DNA of 32,167 nucleotides from Rikenella microfusus (GTDB lineage: Bacteria > Bacteroidota > Bacteroidia > Bacteroidales > DYQK01), in the NCBI GenBank assembly GCA_020719385.1, contig DYQK01000028.1:1-32167 (forward strand). Reading direction: 5' to 3'. The stretch's first letter is position 1. Each line of letters opens with the position of its first letter. Positions 23,002 to 31,406 of the stretch are shown in pieces. A program made the position numbers and the translations under genes. The notes below the pieces were generated by a model. That model was not told where the DNA came from and searched no databases. It saw nothing but the letters and a program-made list of their open reading frames with translations.

Positions 23002-23763
23002 ATGTTTATCAAAGAAGTTGATGTTTTGCGACATCACGGTTGGCAATTTGTTCCTGATGTTACAAAAGTTTCGTTGACGCCGTTATTTCGTGGGCGTCCT
23101 GAAATTAAAAAAGGAGTAACAACCGAGGAAGGAAAAATGTTGGAGAAACTTTGTCCCACACACGCAATTACTTCGTTGCCTTTAACCATTGATTTGGGAA
23201 AATGTGTGTTTTGCAAAGAATGTCATTTTGCTTTGCCCGGCAAGATTCGATTCACAAACGATTACAAAATTGCCACTAACGACAGAAATAAATTAATCAT
23301 TCGCGAAGGGTTAAACGAGGAAATTACTTTTTCGTATGAAAATATTCGTCACGAAGTGAGAAATTTGTTTAAACATTCGTTAAAATTGCGTCAAGTCTCT
23401 GCCGCAGGCGACAACAGCTGCGAGATGGAGTTAAATGCTGCTGCGAATGTCAATTTTGATATGGGCAGATTTGGCTTCGACTGGGTTGCCTCGCCACGTC
23501 ACGCCGATGGAATTGTTATCACAGGACCAATATCGGAAAATATGGCTGAAGCATTGCAAATTTGTTATGACGCAACGCCTGACCCCAAAATTGTTGTGTT
23601 AGTCGGCACTGACGCAATTAGCGGCGGAATCTTCGAAAACAGCAACGCACTCAACAGAACTTTTCTAGACAAAATAAAAGTTGATTTATACGTTCCAGGA
23701 AATCCGACACACCCTTTAACTTTTATCAACGGACTTTTAACTTTAACAGGAAAAAATTTGTAA
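23002..23763 (+). CDS. NuoB/HyfI-like subunit with N-terminal ferredoxin remnant, most N2-cluster ligands lost
   Basis: This 253-residue protein joins a ferredoxin-like N-terminal part and a NuoB/HyfI (20-kDa subunit) domain, as in hydrogenase-4-like or related complexes. The N-terminal part has Cys51 (CPTHAI) and C68-x-x-C71-x-x-C74. This is just the set expected for one [4Fe-4S] cluster, since in two-cluster ferredoxins the fourth ligand comes from the other motif. The NuoB-like part is clear (SPRHADGIVITGP, LVGTDAISGGIF, DLYVPGNPTHP). But the usual four cluster ligands are largely gone: position 137 is Asp, Cys140 remains, Cys is Asp203 in GTD, and PGC is PGN (Asn234). Reading frame and length look intact. 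Its complex partners are not adjacent, apart from a HyfE-like gene 11 kb away. Confidence 0.82.
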   Translation: MFIKEVDVLRHHGWQFVPDVTKVSLTPLFRGRPEIKKGVTTEEGKMLEKLCPTHAITSLPLTIDLGKCVFCKECHFALPGKIRFTNDYKIATNDRNKLIIREGLNEEITFSYENIRHEVRNLFKHSLKLRQVSAAGDNSCEMELNAAANVNFDMGRFGFDWVASPRHADGIVITGPISENMAEALQICYDATPDPKIVVLVGTDAISGGIFENSNALNRTFLDKIKVDLYVPGNPTHPLTFINGLLTLTGKNL

Positions 23764-23788
23764 TTTTCGAGAAAAAAGTGTAAATTTG
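23757..23788 (+). promoter_or_regulatory. Promoter of the coiled-coil nuclease gene (and probably argS-mutS)
   Basis: TTTG (23757-23760, overlapping the end of the HyfI-like gene), a 20-bp spacer and TAAATTTG (23781-23788) fit the consensus. The GTG at 23788 lies at the end of the box, so the ATG at 23809 is the likely start. Confidence 0.7.
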
Positions 23789-23808
23789 TGTTTCAAATTT
23801 TTAATGTT

Positions 23809-24468
23809 ATGGAACAATTAACTTATGAATCGGTGTTGAACTTAATTTATCAACAATCAACCATTTTTTCTGCTCAATTAGCAGCACAAAGCAAAGACTT
23901 TTCTGCTCAATTAGCAGCACAAAGCAGAGACTTTTCTGCAAAAATGGAGGAAATGAGAAATTCTCATATTCAATTGGAAAAGTCTCTCGTTCAATTGGAA
24001 AAAAGAGTTTCACAGACAAATAAAACTGTGGCAGATTTTACCAATTCCTACGGCGAAGCAGTTGAGGAATCGGTGAGAATGCACGCAAAAAATTTGTTTC
24101 GCAAACGCGGAATTATTTTAAACGAAACTTTACCAAGAATCGTTAAAGAAGACAATGCTGACAGAAAATTGTACGAAATTGATTTGTTATTAGTCAACAC
24201 AACTTGTGCTGTTGTCGTCGAAGTTAAACATAAATTTAAACCCGATGATGTTGATAATCACTTACTTCGTCTCGAAAAAATAAAAAAAAATCCTATTTCT
24301 TCGGTGAAGGGGAAAATTTTGTACGGAGCAATCTCTGCTACAATTATTCACTCTGAAGTCGAAAAAATGGCAATGAAAAACGGTCTTTTTGTGATAAAAC
24401 ATCATCATAAACATCTTTCAATAGTAAATTCGCTTAATTTTAAACCCAAAGAATGGACAATTTTTTAA
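23809..24468 (+). CDS. Coiled-coil protein with a PD-(D/E)XK nuclease-like domain (DUF3782-like)
   Basis: This 219-residue protein has an N-terminal coiled coil (about 15-85) built partly from 11-residue repeats (FSAQLAAQSKD / FSAQLAAQSRD). A C-terminal PD-(D/E)XK-like domain follows. The active-site pattern is YEIDLLLVN (Asp125) then CAVVVEVKHK with Glu138 and Lys140, preceded by the helix RMHAKNLFRKRG. Similar proteins of unknown role (DUF3782-like) are common in Bacteroidota and cyanobacteria. Metal-dependent nuclease activity is inferred from residues only. The gene has its own promoter, and argS starts 12 bp after it. Confidence 0.8.
   Translation: MEQLTYESVLNLIYQQSTIFSAQLAAQSKDFSAQLAAQSRDFSAKMEEMRNSHIQLEKSLVQLEKRVSQTNKTVADFTNSYGEAVEESVRMHAKNLFRKRGIILNETLPRIVKEDNADRKLYEIDLLLVNTTCAVVVEVKHKFKPDDVDNHLLRLEKIKKNPISSVKGKILYGAISATIIHSEVEKMAMKNGLFVIKHHHKHLSIVNSLNFKPKEWTIF
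23866..23931 (+). repeat. Two 33-bp direct repeats in the coiled-coil nuclease gene
   Basis: Copies 23866-23898 and 23899-23931 differ at a single base and each encodes 11 residues (FSAQLAAQS then K/R and D). Eleven residues is a known coiled-coil period (hendecad). A partial third unit follows. Confidence 0.9.
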
Positions 24469-24480
24469 TTTTTTAAATCA

Positions 24481-26277
24481 ATGTTTTTACCCATCGAAAA
24501 TTTACTCAAAAAAAATATTATCGAAGCAATTCAAAAATTGTATGAAACTTCGATAAACGACCAACAAATTCAACTTCAAAAAACAAAAACCGAATTTAAA
24601 GGTGATTATACCTTAGTTGTTTTTCCGTTGTTGCGAATCTCGAAAAAATCGCCTGACATAACTGCCGCCGAAATCGGCAATTTTCTCAAAAATCAAATGT
24701 CCGAAATTGAAAGTTTCGAGATAATTAAGGGTTTTCTCAATTTTTCGCTCACCGAAAAGTTTTGGTTAGAGACATTACAAAATATTTCGCAAATCGAAAA
24801 TTATGGAAAATTATCGCAAGAAAATCCAAAACATATTGCCGTAGAATTCTCCTCGCCAAATACAAATAAACCGCTTCATTTGGGGCATATTCGCAATAAT
24901 TTATTGGGTTGGTCGGTGGCAGAAATTCTCAAAACAGCAGGTTTTCAGGTTACAAAAGTCAATTTGATAAACGACAGAGGCATTCATATTTGTAAATCGA
25001 TGTTAGCGTGGGAGAAATGGGGCAACAACGAAACTCCCGAATTGACAGGAATGAAAGGCGACCATCTCATTGGAAAATATTACGTGAAATTTGATGCAGC
25101 GTATAAAAACGAAATCTCGCGTTTCGAAAGTCAAGGTTTAACAAAACAGGAAGCAGAAAATCAAGCAGGAATCATTCTCGAAGCGAGAGAAATGTTGAAA
25201 AAATGGGAAAATCAAGACCCACACACTCGCGAAACTTGGGAGAAAATGAATTGTTGGGTCTACAAAGGTTTCGAGGAAACTTATAAAAAACTCGGAATCG
25301 ATTTTGATAGAATTTATTACGAATCAGAAATGTATCTCAAAGGCAAAGAGATAATCTTAGAATCTCTTGGCAAAGCGAATATTCGCAGAAACACCGACAA
25401 TTCCGTCAGTATTGACCTAACTGCAGACGGTTTGGATGAGAAAATTTTGCTTCGTTCAGACGGAACTTGCGTTTATATTACGCAAGACATCGGGACGGCT
25501 ATCGAAAGATATAACGAGTTAAATTTTGACAAATTAATTTATGTTGTCGGAAATGAACAGGATTATCATTTTCAGGTTTTGTTTCTGATTCTCAAAAAAC
25601 TGAATTTTCAATGGGCAAATCAACTTTTTCATCTTTCCTACGGAATGGTCGAGTTGCCTGAGGGAAAAATGAAATCCCGCGAAGGAACAGTTGTTGACGC
25701 AGACGATTTAATCGAAAAAATGATAGAAACTGCTTGCGAAAAAACGCAAGAATCGGGCAAACTTTCCGATATTTCTGAAGAGGAGAAACAAGAAATTTAC
25801 CGAATCATCGGACTCGGAGCGTTAAAATATTTCATTCTAAAAATTGAACCGAAAAAAAATATTTTGTTCAACCCACGCGAAAGCATTGATTTTAACGGCA
25901 ACACAGGAACTTTTATTCAATATACGTATGTTCGCATAAAATCGATTTTTCGAAAAATCACGGAACAAAATGTTTCTGTGAAGCCTAATTTTTCCCTTTC
26001 TATTTCAATTTCGCAAAAAGAAAAAGATTTAGTGAAACTTTTGTACGAATTTCCTGCCAAAATCAGCGAAGCAGCAGAAAATTATAGTCCATCAATAATT
26101 GCAAATTACGTTTACGATTTGTCACGCGAGTATAACCAATTTTACAACGACCATTCCGTTTTAAACGAAAAAAACAAAGAATTACAAGCATTTCGCGTAA
26201 TGTTATCTCGACAAACGGCAAATACCTTGTCTCTTGGTTTGCGACTTTTAGGAATCGAAACTCTCGAAAAAATGTAA
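24481..26277 (+). CDS. argS: Arginyl-tRNA synthetase
   Basis: This enzyme charges tRNA-Arg with arginine in the cytoplasm. The 598-residue protein is of normal length. It has the N-terminal additional domain, then the class I HIGH motif as HLGH (133-136, within [12 protein letters not shown]), and KMSKS replaced by GKMKSREG (395-402), the usual ArgRS form. The C-terminal DALR-type anticodon-binding domain ends with FYNDHSVL and SLGLRLLGI. The ATG at 24481 fits family length. It lies 12 bp after the coiled-coil nuclease gene and 2 bp before mutS, so the three are probably one transcript. Confidence 0.97.
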   Translation: MFLPIENLLKKNIIEAIQKLYETSINDQQIQLQKTKTEFKGDYTLVVFPLLRISKKSPDITAAEIGNFLKNQMSEIESFEIIKGFLNFSLTEKFWLETLQNISQIENYGKLSQENPKHIAVEFSSPNTNKPLHLGHIRNNLLGWSVAEILKTAGFQVTKVNLINDRGIHICKSMLAWEKWGNNETPELTGMKGDHLIGKYYVKFDAAYKNEISRFESQGLTKQEAENQAGIILEAREMLKKWENQDPHTRETWEKMNCWVYKGFEETYKKLGIDFDRIYYESEMYLKGKEIILESLGKANIRRNTDNSVSIDLTADGLDEKILLRSDGTCVYITQDIGTAIERYNELNFDKLIYVVGNEQDYHFQVLFLILKKLNFQWANQLFHLSYGMVELPEGKMKSREGTVVDADDLIEKMIETACEKTQESGKLSDISEEEKQEIYRIIGLGALKYFILKIEPKKNILFNPRESIDFNGNTGTFIQYTYVRIKSIFRKITEQNVSVKPNFSLSISISQKEKDLVKLLYEFPAKISEAAENYSPSIIANYVYDLSREYNQFYNDHSVLNEKNKELQAFRVMLSRQTANTLSLGLRLLGIETLEKM

Positions 26278-26279
26278 AA

Positions 26280-28913
26280 ATGGACTCAAAAGGTTTTAAC
26301 ACGCCGCTAATGCGTCAATATAAATCTGTCAAAGCAAAACATCCTGACGCAATTTTATTGTTTCGCGTAGGCGATTTTTACGAAACTTTCTCCACAGATG
26401 CAGTCAAAACTTCAGAAATTCTCGGAATAGCACTCGCAAAAAGGGCAGGAATAGAGTTAGCAGGTTTTCCATATCACGCACTTGACACTTATTTGCCCAA
26501 ATTAGTCCGAGCAGGGCAACGCGTAGCAGTTTGCGAACAACTTGAAGACCCAAAGTTGACCAAAAAAATCGTAAAACGCGGAATAACAGAGTTAATCACG
26601 CCCGGAGTCGCACTCAACGACAATATTCTCAAACATCGGGAAAATAATTTTCTTGCCTCCGTTCATTTTGCCAAAAACGAAATGTGCGGAATCGCTTTCG
26701 CCGACATTTCAACAGGAGAATTTTTTTGTGCAGAAGGAAATATCGAGTACGTTGACAAAATTTTAAACAATTTTAACCCGAAAGAAGTTTTATTCGAAAG
26801 AGAAAAACAGAAAATTTTTGAGGAATATTTTGGAAACAAATTTTATAAATATCCCGTCGAAGATTGGATGTTTGTTTATGAAAATTCGAAAAGCAGACTT
26901 CTCAAACAATTTGATACGCATTCGCTAAAAGGTTTTGGAATCGATTCTTTGCCCAACGGAATTACCGCTGCGGGAGCAATTTTGCATTACATTGACCTCA
27001 CGCAACACAATAAAATCCGCCATTTCACTAAAATAATGAAAATTCAAGAGGAACGTTATGTGTGGTTAGACAAATTTACCATCAGAAATCTTGAAATTTT
27101 TCACCCAATTCATGAAAATGGCAAAACATTAGTCGAAATTTTAGACAAAACAAAAACTTCAATGGGCAGTCGTTTGTTAAAACGGTGGTTATCTTTTCCA
27201 TTGAAACAACTAAAACCCATCGAAGACCGTTTAAATGCAGTAGAATTTCTCACTAAAAATCTTGATACGAAAGTCGAAATACAAAATTTTCTGAAATCAG
27301 TCGGCGATTTAGAACGTTTAACATCAAAAATTGCAACGCAAAGAATCAATCCGAGAGAGTTATTGCAGTTAAAAAACACTCTTGACGCTATTGAACCTAT
27401 CAAAAAATTATGTTCAACCGCTGAACAAGAATGGTTAAAGAAAATTTCTACGCAATTAGATGGTTGTGAGTTGATAAAAAATCGTATCGCAAAAGAAATT
27501 CGCGAGGATGCACCTTCGTTACTCGTTAAAGGAAATGTTATCGCACAAGGTGTTTCGCAAGAATTGGATGAATTGAGATATATTTCTACCTCAAGCAAAG
27601 ATTATCTCAAGCAACTGGAGCAACGTTTATCTCGAACAACAGGAATTTCCTCGTTAAAAATTGGGAATACAAATGTTTTTGGGTATTATTTCGAAGTGAG
27701 AAATACGTATAAAAATCGTGTTCCTGCCGATTGGGTGCGAAAACAAACGTTAGTCGGTGCAGAAAGATACGTCAATGAGGAATTAAAACAATATGAAGAG
27801 AAAATTTTGAGTGCAGAGGAGAAAATTGCGTTGCTGGAGGAGAAATGTTTCGCCGATTTAGTCTTGACGCTTGCCGATTATATTTCTGTGTTGCAGGTAA
27901 ATGCTTCTTTGCTTGCTCAACTTGATTGTTTGTTGTCGTTCTCCGAGGTCGCTGTTGCGAATAAATATTGTAAACCGAATATTAATGAGAGTCAAGTCAT
28001 TGATATTAAACAAGGTAGACATCCTGTTATTGAGAAACAATTGCCCTTCGGCGAGGAATATATCGCTAACGATATTTTTTTAAACCCCGAGGACGAACAA
28101 ATTTTAATTATAACGGGACCGAATATGTCGGGCAAATCTGCGTTATTGCGTCAAGTTGCGTTGATAGTTTTTATGTCTCAAATGGGAAGTTTTGTGCCTG
28201 CGGAAAGTGCTAACATTGGTTTTGTGGACAAAATTTTTACTCGCGTAGGTGCGTCAGACAATATTTCTCTCGGCGAATCGACTTTTATGGTAGAAATGAC
28301 CGAAGCAGCAAGCATTTTGAACAATCTCTCGGAACGAAGTTTGGTTTTATTCGACGAACTTGGCCGCGGCACAAGCACTTATGACGGAATTTCTATCGCT
28401 TGGGCAATTGTTGAGTACATTCATAATCACCCAAATTTTTCTCCCAAAACTTTATTCGCAACACATTATCACGAGTTAAACGAAATGATAAAAACTTTTT
28501 CGCGAGTGAAAAACTTTCACGTTTCTGTGAAAGAAGTCGAAACCCCCGATGAACACAACAAAGGGAGAATTATTTTTTTGCGAAAGTTAGTCGAAGGTGG
28601 AAGCGAACATAGTTTTGGGATTCACGTTGCACGAATGGCAGGAATGCCGCTTGAGGTGATAAATCGGGCAAACGAGATACTTTCTGAATTAGAACAGGTA
28701 AATGAAAAACGAATCAGCACTTCGACAATCGAAATTGCACCGAAAGATGAGTTAAATTTACCTTCAGGCAATTATCAACTTTCATTTTTCGATATAGAAG
28801 ATCCATTATTGAAAAAATTTAGAGACGAGTTGAACTTAATCGATGTCAATAACATTACTGCAATGCAGGCTTTCGCAAAAATTTCTGAATGGAAAAAATT
28901 ATTTGAAAAATAA
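26280..28913 (+). CDS. mutS: DNA mismatch repair protein MutS
   Basis: MutS recognises mismatches and small loops and recruits MutL in an ATP-dependent way. The 877-residue protein has the full set: mismatch-binding Phe-x-Glu (Phe33-Tyr34-Glu35 in GDFYETF), connector and lever/clamp domains, and the ATPase with Walker A GPNMSGKS (613-620) and Walker [14 protein letters not shown] (688-700). The final signature ATHYHEL and C-terminal dimer helices are also there. Presence of the Phe-x-Glu motif and lack of a Smr domain make it MutS1, not MutS2. It starts 2 bp after argS. A strong terminator follows. Confidence 0.97.
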   Translation: MDSKGFNTPLMRQYKSVKAKHPDAILLFRVGDFYETFSTDAVKTSEILGIALAKRAGIELAGFPYHALDTYLPKLVRAGQRVAVCEQLEDPKLTKKIVKRGITELITPGVALNDNILKHRENNFLASVHFAKNEMCGIAFADISTGEFFCAEGNIEYVDKILNNFNPKEVLFEREKQKIFEEYFGNKFYKYPVEDWMFVYENSKSRLLKQFDTHSLKGFGIDSLPNGITAAGAILHYIDLTQHNKIRHFTKIMKIQEERYVWLDKFTIRNLEIFHPIHENGKTLVEILDKTKTSMGSRLLKRWLSFPLKQLKPIEDRLNAVEFLTKNLDTKVEIQNFLKSVGDLERLTSKIATQRINPRELLQLKNTLDAIEPIKKLCSTAEQEWLKKISTQLDGCELIKNRIAKEIREDAPSLLVKGNVIAQGVSQELDELRYISTSSKDYLKQLEQRLSRTTGISSLKIGNTNVFGYYFEVRNTYKNRVPADWVRKQTLVGAERYVNEELKQYEEKILSAEEKIALLEEKCFADLVLTLADYISVLQVNASLLAQLDCLLSFSEVAVANKYCKPNINESQVIDIKQGRHPVIEKQLPFGEEYIANDIFLNPEDEQILIITGPNMSGKSALLRQVALIVFMSQMGSFVPAESANIGFVDKIFTRVGASDNISLGESTFMVEMTEAASILNNLSERSLVLFDELGRGTSTYDGISIAWAIVEYIHNHPNFSPKTLFATHYHELNEMIKTFSRVKNFHVSVKEVETPDEHNKGRIIFLRKLVEGGSEHSFGIHVARMAGMPLEVINRANEILSELEQVNEKRISTSTIEIAPKDELNLPSGNYQLSFFDIEDPLLKKFRDELNLIDVNNITAMQAFAKISEWKKLFEK

Positions 28914-28940
28914 ATTAAGAAAATATTCACCAAAAAAACG

Positions 28941-28983
28941 AATTTGATATAAAATATTTCGATATTTTGTATCAAATTTTTTG
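28941..28983 (+). terminator. Terminator after mutS with UUCG loop
   Basis: Arms AATTTGATATAAAATAT (28941-28957) and ATATTTTGTATCAAATT (28962-28978) pair over 17 positions with one G-T pair around a TTCG loop, followed by a T-run. Flanking AAACGAA and TTCGTTT can extend the stem. Confidence 0.9.
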
Positions 28984-29009
28984 ATTCGTTTAAAATTAAT
29001 TTAATTTTG
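28980..29009 (+). promoter_or_regulatory. Promoter of the OmpP1/FadL-like gene
   Basis: TTTG (28980-28983), an 18-bp spacer and TAATTTTG (29002-29009) match the consensus. The -33 element coincides with the T-run of the mutS terminator, so the two signals are packed together. Confidence 0.6.
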
Positions 29010-29040
29010 TGCAAATATTTTAACGAAAAATTTTCGCAAT

Positions 29041-30558
29041 ATGAAAAGAATTTTTGTTTTTCTCCTCGTTTTTGGAATTTTTATTTCCAATTTATTCGCA
29101 GGTGGAATTGTAACCAACACGAATCAAAGTTGTTCATGGATTCGTATGCTTGCACGCGATGCTTCCACCGACATTGATGCAGTTTATTATAACCCTGCAG
29201 GCGTTATGGAATTGCCCAATGGACTTCATCTCTCGTTCAATAATCAAACTATTATTCAGAAACGAGAAATTAAAAACGAATATCCTTTGTTGAACGACAA
29301 AACTTACAAAGGAGACGTTTTTATTCCCTCAATGCCGACAGCATTTTTCACCTATAAACAAGACAAATGGGCTGTTTCGGGAGGTTTTACCATTGTAGGC
29401 GGCGGCGGCGGTGCAGATTACAAAACAGGACTTCCGTCTTTTGAGATTCCTATTTCGAATTTGAAAAGTTTATTAACTCCTCTTGGAGTAACTGCGTACA
29501 AAACCAACATTTCTTTTGAAGGTGCATCAACATATTTTGGTTTTCAACTTGGAGGTGCGTACAAAATCAACGAAATGATTTCTGCCGCAGCAGGCGTGAG
29601 ATATGTTTACGCAATAAACACTTACAAAGGGCATATCAAAGACATTCAAGTGAATCCTGCCAATAATTGGATGCGTGCCGACAAGTTTCTCAACGACGTA
29701 GCCGCTCAATGCGACGCTGGCTCGGCTCAATACGCCGCAGGCGCACAACAAGCACAGCAAGCCATTGATTCTTACACTCAAGTAGGTTTAACCGACAGCG
29801 TGGCGAAATATACCGCAATGAAACAATTTTTACTCGGCGAAAAAGCAAAATTAGACGCACAATCAACAATGATGCGAGGAAATGCCGCACAACTTGGCGA
29901 CAAAGAAGTGGATGTTACTCAAACAGGAACAGGAATTTGTCCTTATTTGGGGTTAAATTTGTTGCTTTTAGAAAAGAAATTGAATGTTGGTTTGAAATAC
30001 GAATTTATCACAAAGATGAAAGTTGAAAATGAAACGAAAAAAGACGATGTAAAAATGTTTCCTGACGGCGAGAAAACTGCTTCAGACGTGCCTGCGTTGT
30101 TGTCTGTTGGGGTTTCGTATCAATGGTTGCCGAATTTTAAAACGTCTCTTGGTTTTCATTATTATTTCGACAAAGACGCAGATTACGGCAAAAAAGACAG
30201 CATTCATACGGGAAATGATTATTTTATCGAAGACAACGCTTACGAAATTGCCGCAGGAATCGAGTTTTTGCCGTCTGAAAAATTAACATTGAGTGTTGGT
30301 TATCTCTACGCTTCAATGGGAGCAGCAATGGCGTTTCAAACCGATTTGAGTTATTCGCTAAGTTCACATTCGTTTGGGTTCGGCGGAATGTACAAAGTTT
30401 CTGACCGTTTTAACATTGAACTTGGAATTTTTTACACCAATTACACTGACGGCGAAAAAACCATTTCTTACGGAAATAATTTGAACGTAAAAGAAACGTA
30501 TTACAAAAATAACGTTGTTGGTTCGATTGGTTTAACTTATCGATTTTTTGGAAATTAA
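29041..30558 (+). CDS. OmpP1/FadL-type outer-membrane beta-barrel protein
   Basis: This 505-residue protein resembles the OmpP1/FadL/TodX family of outer-membrane barrels that let long-chain fatty acids or other hydrophobic compounds through. Residues 1-20 form a signal peptide (cut near LFA). The mature protein starts with the family pattern GGIVTNTNQS, then RDASTDIDAVYYNPAGV. Alternating polar/aromatic strands continue to the C-terminal strand SIGLTYRFFGN, ending in an aromatic-rich strand as expected of a barrel. An Ala/Gln-rich insert (about 220-280, likely a loop) is unusual in composition. Its own promoter and a palindromic terminator suggest a single-gene transcript. Substrate unknown. 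Confidence 0.9.
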   Translation: MKRIFVFLLVFGIFISNLFAGGIVTNTNQSCSWIRMLARDASTDIDAVYYNPAGVMELPNGLHLSFNNQTIIQKREIKNEYPLLNDKTYKGDVFIPSMPTAFFTYKQDKWAVSGGFTIVGGGGGADYKTGLPSFEIPISNLKSLLTPLGVTAYKTNISFEGASTYFGFQLGGAYKINEMISAAAGVRYVYAINTYKGHIKDIQVNPANNWMRADKFLNDVAAQCDAGSAQYAAGAQQAQQAIDSYTQVGLTDSVAKYTAMKQFLLGEKAKLDAQSTMMRGNAAQLGDKEVDVTQTGTGICPYLGLNLLLLEKKLNVGLKYEFITKMKVENETKKDDVKMFPDGEKTASDVPALLSVGVSYQWLPNFKTSLGFHYYFDKDADYGKKDSIHTGNDYFIEDNAYEIAAGIEFLPSEKLTLSVGYLYASMGAAMAFQTDLSYSLSSHSFGFGGMYKVSDRFNIELGIFYTNYTDGEKTISYGNNLNVKETYYKNNVVGSIGLTYRFFGN

Positions 30559-30567
30559 CAAAAAATT

Positions 30568-30600
30568 AAAACTTCTCAAAAATTTTTGAGAAGTTTTTTT
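30568..30600 (+). terminator. Perfect 30-bp palindrome and T-run after the OmpP1 gene
   Basis: Arms AAAACTTCTCAAAAA (30568-30582) and TTTTTGAGAAGTTTT (30583-30597) are perfectly complementary with no spacer, and T-residues continue to 30600. It begins 10 bp after the stop codon, and the next gene starts just beyond it. Confidence 0.85.
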
Positions 30601-30612
30601 AAACAAAATTTT

Positions 30613-31053
30613 ATGGAAAATATTTCACAAAAACTAAAAACTTTGCAAATTCTTTTTTTTGCAATGATTTTGGGACAAATATTTTTGTTTTCAACATTTT
30701 TTCTTCTTCATTATCAAGGAGTTAGGATTTTTGAAAATTCAGAATCGCTTTTTATTTTTAATTTTATTGCACCTCTCGGAATTTTAATTTTCACTCCTTT
30801 GGGATATTTTCTCTACTCGCAAAAATGCAAAGAAGCAAGAAAATGGCGTTCTGATGGACAAAAAATGAGTTTTTATTTCTCGGCTTGTTTGCAGAAATAT
30901 GTCTGTTTTGAAATGATTTCGGTTTGTGCAGCTTTTGCGTTACTTTTTAGTAAAAAACCGAGTCAATCTTTGATAATTTTGGGAATAAGTTTAGTTTTGT
31001 TTTTCATCAATAAACCTTCACTTTTTCGTTTCGAAACCGACACAAAAGAGTGA
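30613..31053 (+). CDS. Four-helix membrane protein of unknown function
   Basis: This 146-residue protein has four hydrophobic segments at about 10-32, 46-67, 92-112 and 118-135, separated by basic loops (KCKEARKWRSDGQK after the second helix). I do not recognise its family. The ATG at 30613 is used; an in-frame TTG upstream lies within the terminator palindrome. It starts 13 bp after the T-run of the preceding gene and ends 2 bp before the stop codon of the convergent SemiSWEET gene, leaving no room for a terminator between them. Confidence 0.7.
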   Translation: MENISQKLKTLQILFFAMILGQIFLFSTFFLLHYQGVRIFENSESLFIFNFIAPLGILIFTPLGYFLYSQKCKEARKWRSDGQKMSFYFSACLQKYVCFEMISVCAAFALLFSKKPSQSLIILGISLVLFFINKPSLFRFETDTKE

Positions 31054-31055
31054 AA

Positions 31056-31307
31056 TTATTTGTATTTAAGTTTAAGAATCAAAATAGTAAACGAGAAAAC
31101 ACTTGTAACGACATTCGCTGAGATAAGGGCAAAATCATTGATTCCGATTCCGTAGGTGAGCCACAAGAGATTTCCTACAAAAATCAAAATGTACATTTGC
31201 AGCGAAATATCTTGAGTTCGTTTTGTGCGAATTGTTTTGATTACTTGCGGCAAAAGAGCAAAAGTTGTGCAAGCCGCAGCGAGTAGCCCAATAATTTTTA
31301 TAAACAT
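31056..31307 (-). CDS. SemiSWEET sugar transporter
   Basis: This 83-residue, three-helix protein is a bacterial SemiSWEET, which dimerises in the membrane to move sugars down their gradient. The PQ-loop motif is clear: TFALLPQVIKTIRTKRTQDIS, followed by helix 2 with GNLLWLTYGI and helix 3 NVVTSVFSFTILILKL. The length is right for the family (about 80-100). The ATG at 31307 is chosen because the next in-frame upstream codon, TTG at 31328, sits in the -7 box. The stop is 2 bp from the stop of the convergent membrane-protein gene. Confidence 0.9.
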   Translation of the reverse strand: MFIKIIGLLAAACTTFALLPQVIKTIRTKRTQDISLQMYILIFVGNLLWLTYGIGINDFALISANVVTSVFSFTILILKLKYK

Positions 31308-31325
31308 AAATGAAAATTTGAGCGG

Positions 31326-31333
31326 CAAAAGTA
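31326..31333 (-). promoter_or_regulatory. Promoter -7 box for the SemiSWEET gene
   Basis: The minus strand reads TACTTTTG, matching TAnnTTTG, 18 bp before the ATG at 31307. The in-frame TTG at 31328 is formed by the end of this box. Confidence 0.55.
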
Positions 31334-31363
31334 AAAATTTTTTCGAAATTTCTCAAATGTTTA

Positions 31364-31392
31364 TTGTTTTCACAAAAAATTTTGTATTTTTG
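31364..31392 (+). promoter_or_regulatory. Promoter of the Uma2-family gene
   Basis: TTG (31364-31366), an 18-bp spacer and TATTTTTG (31385-31392) fit the consensus, 14 bp before the ATG at 31407. Confidence 0.6.
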
Positions 31393-31406
31393 TAAAAAAT
31401 TTTCGT

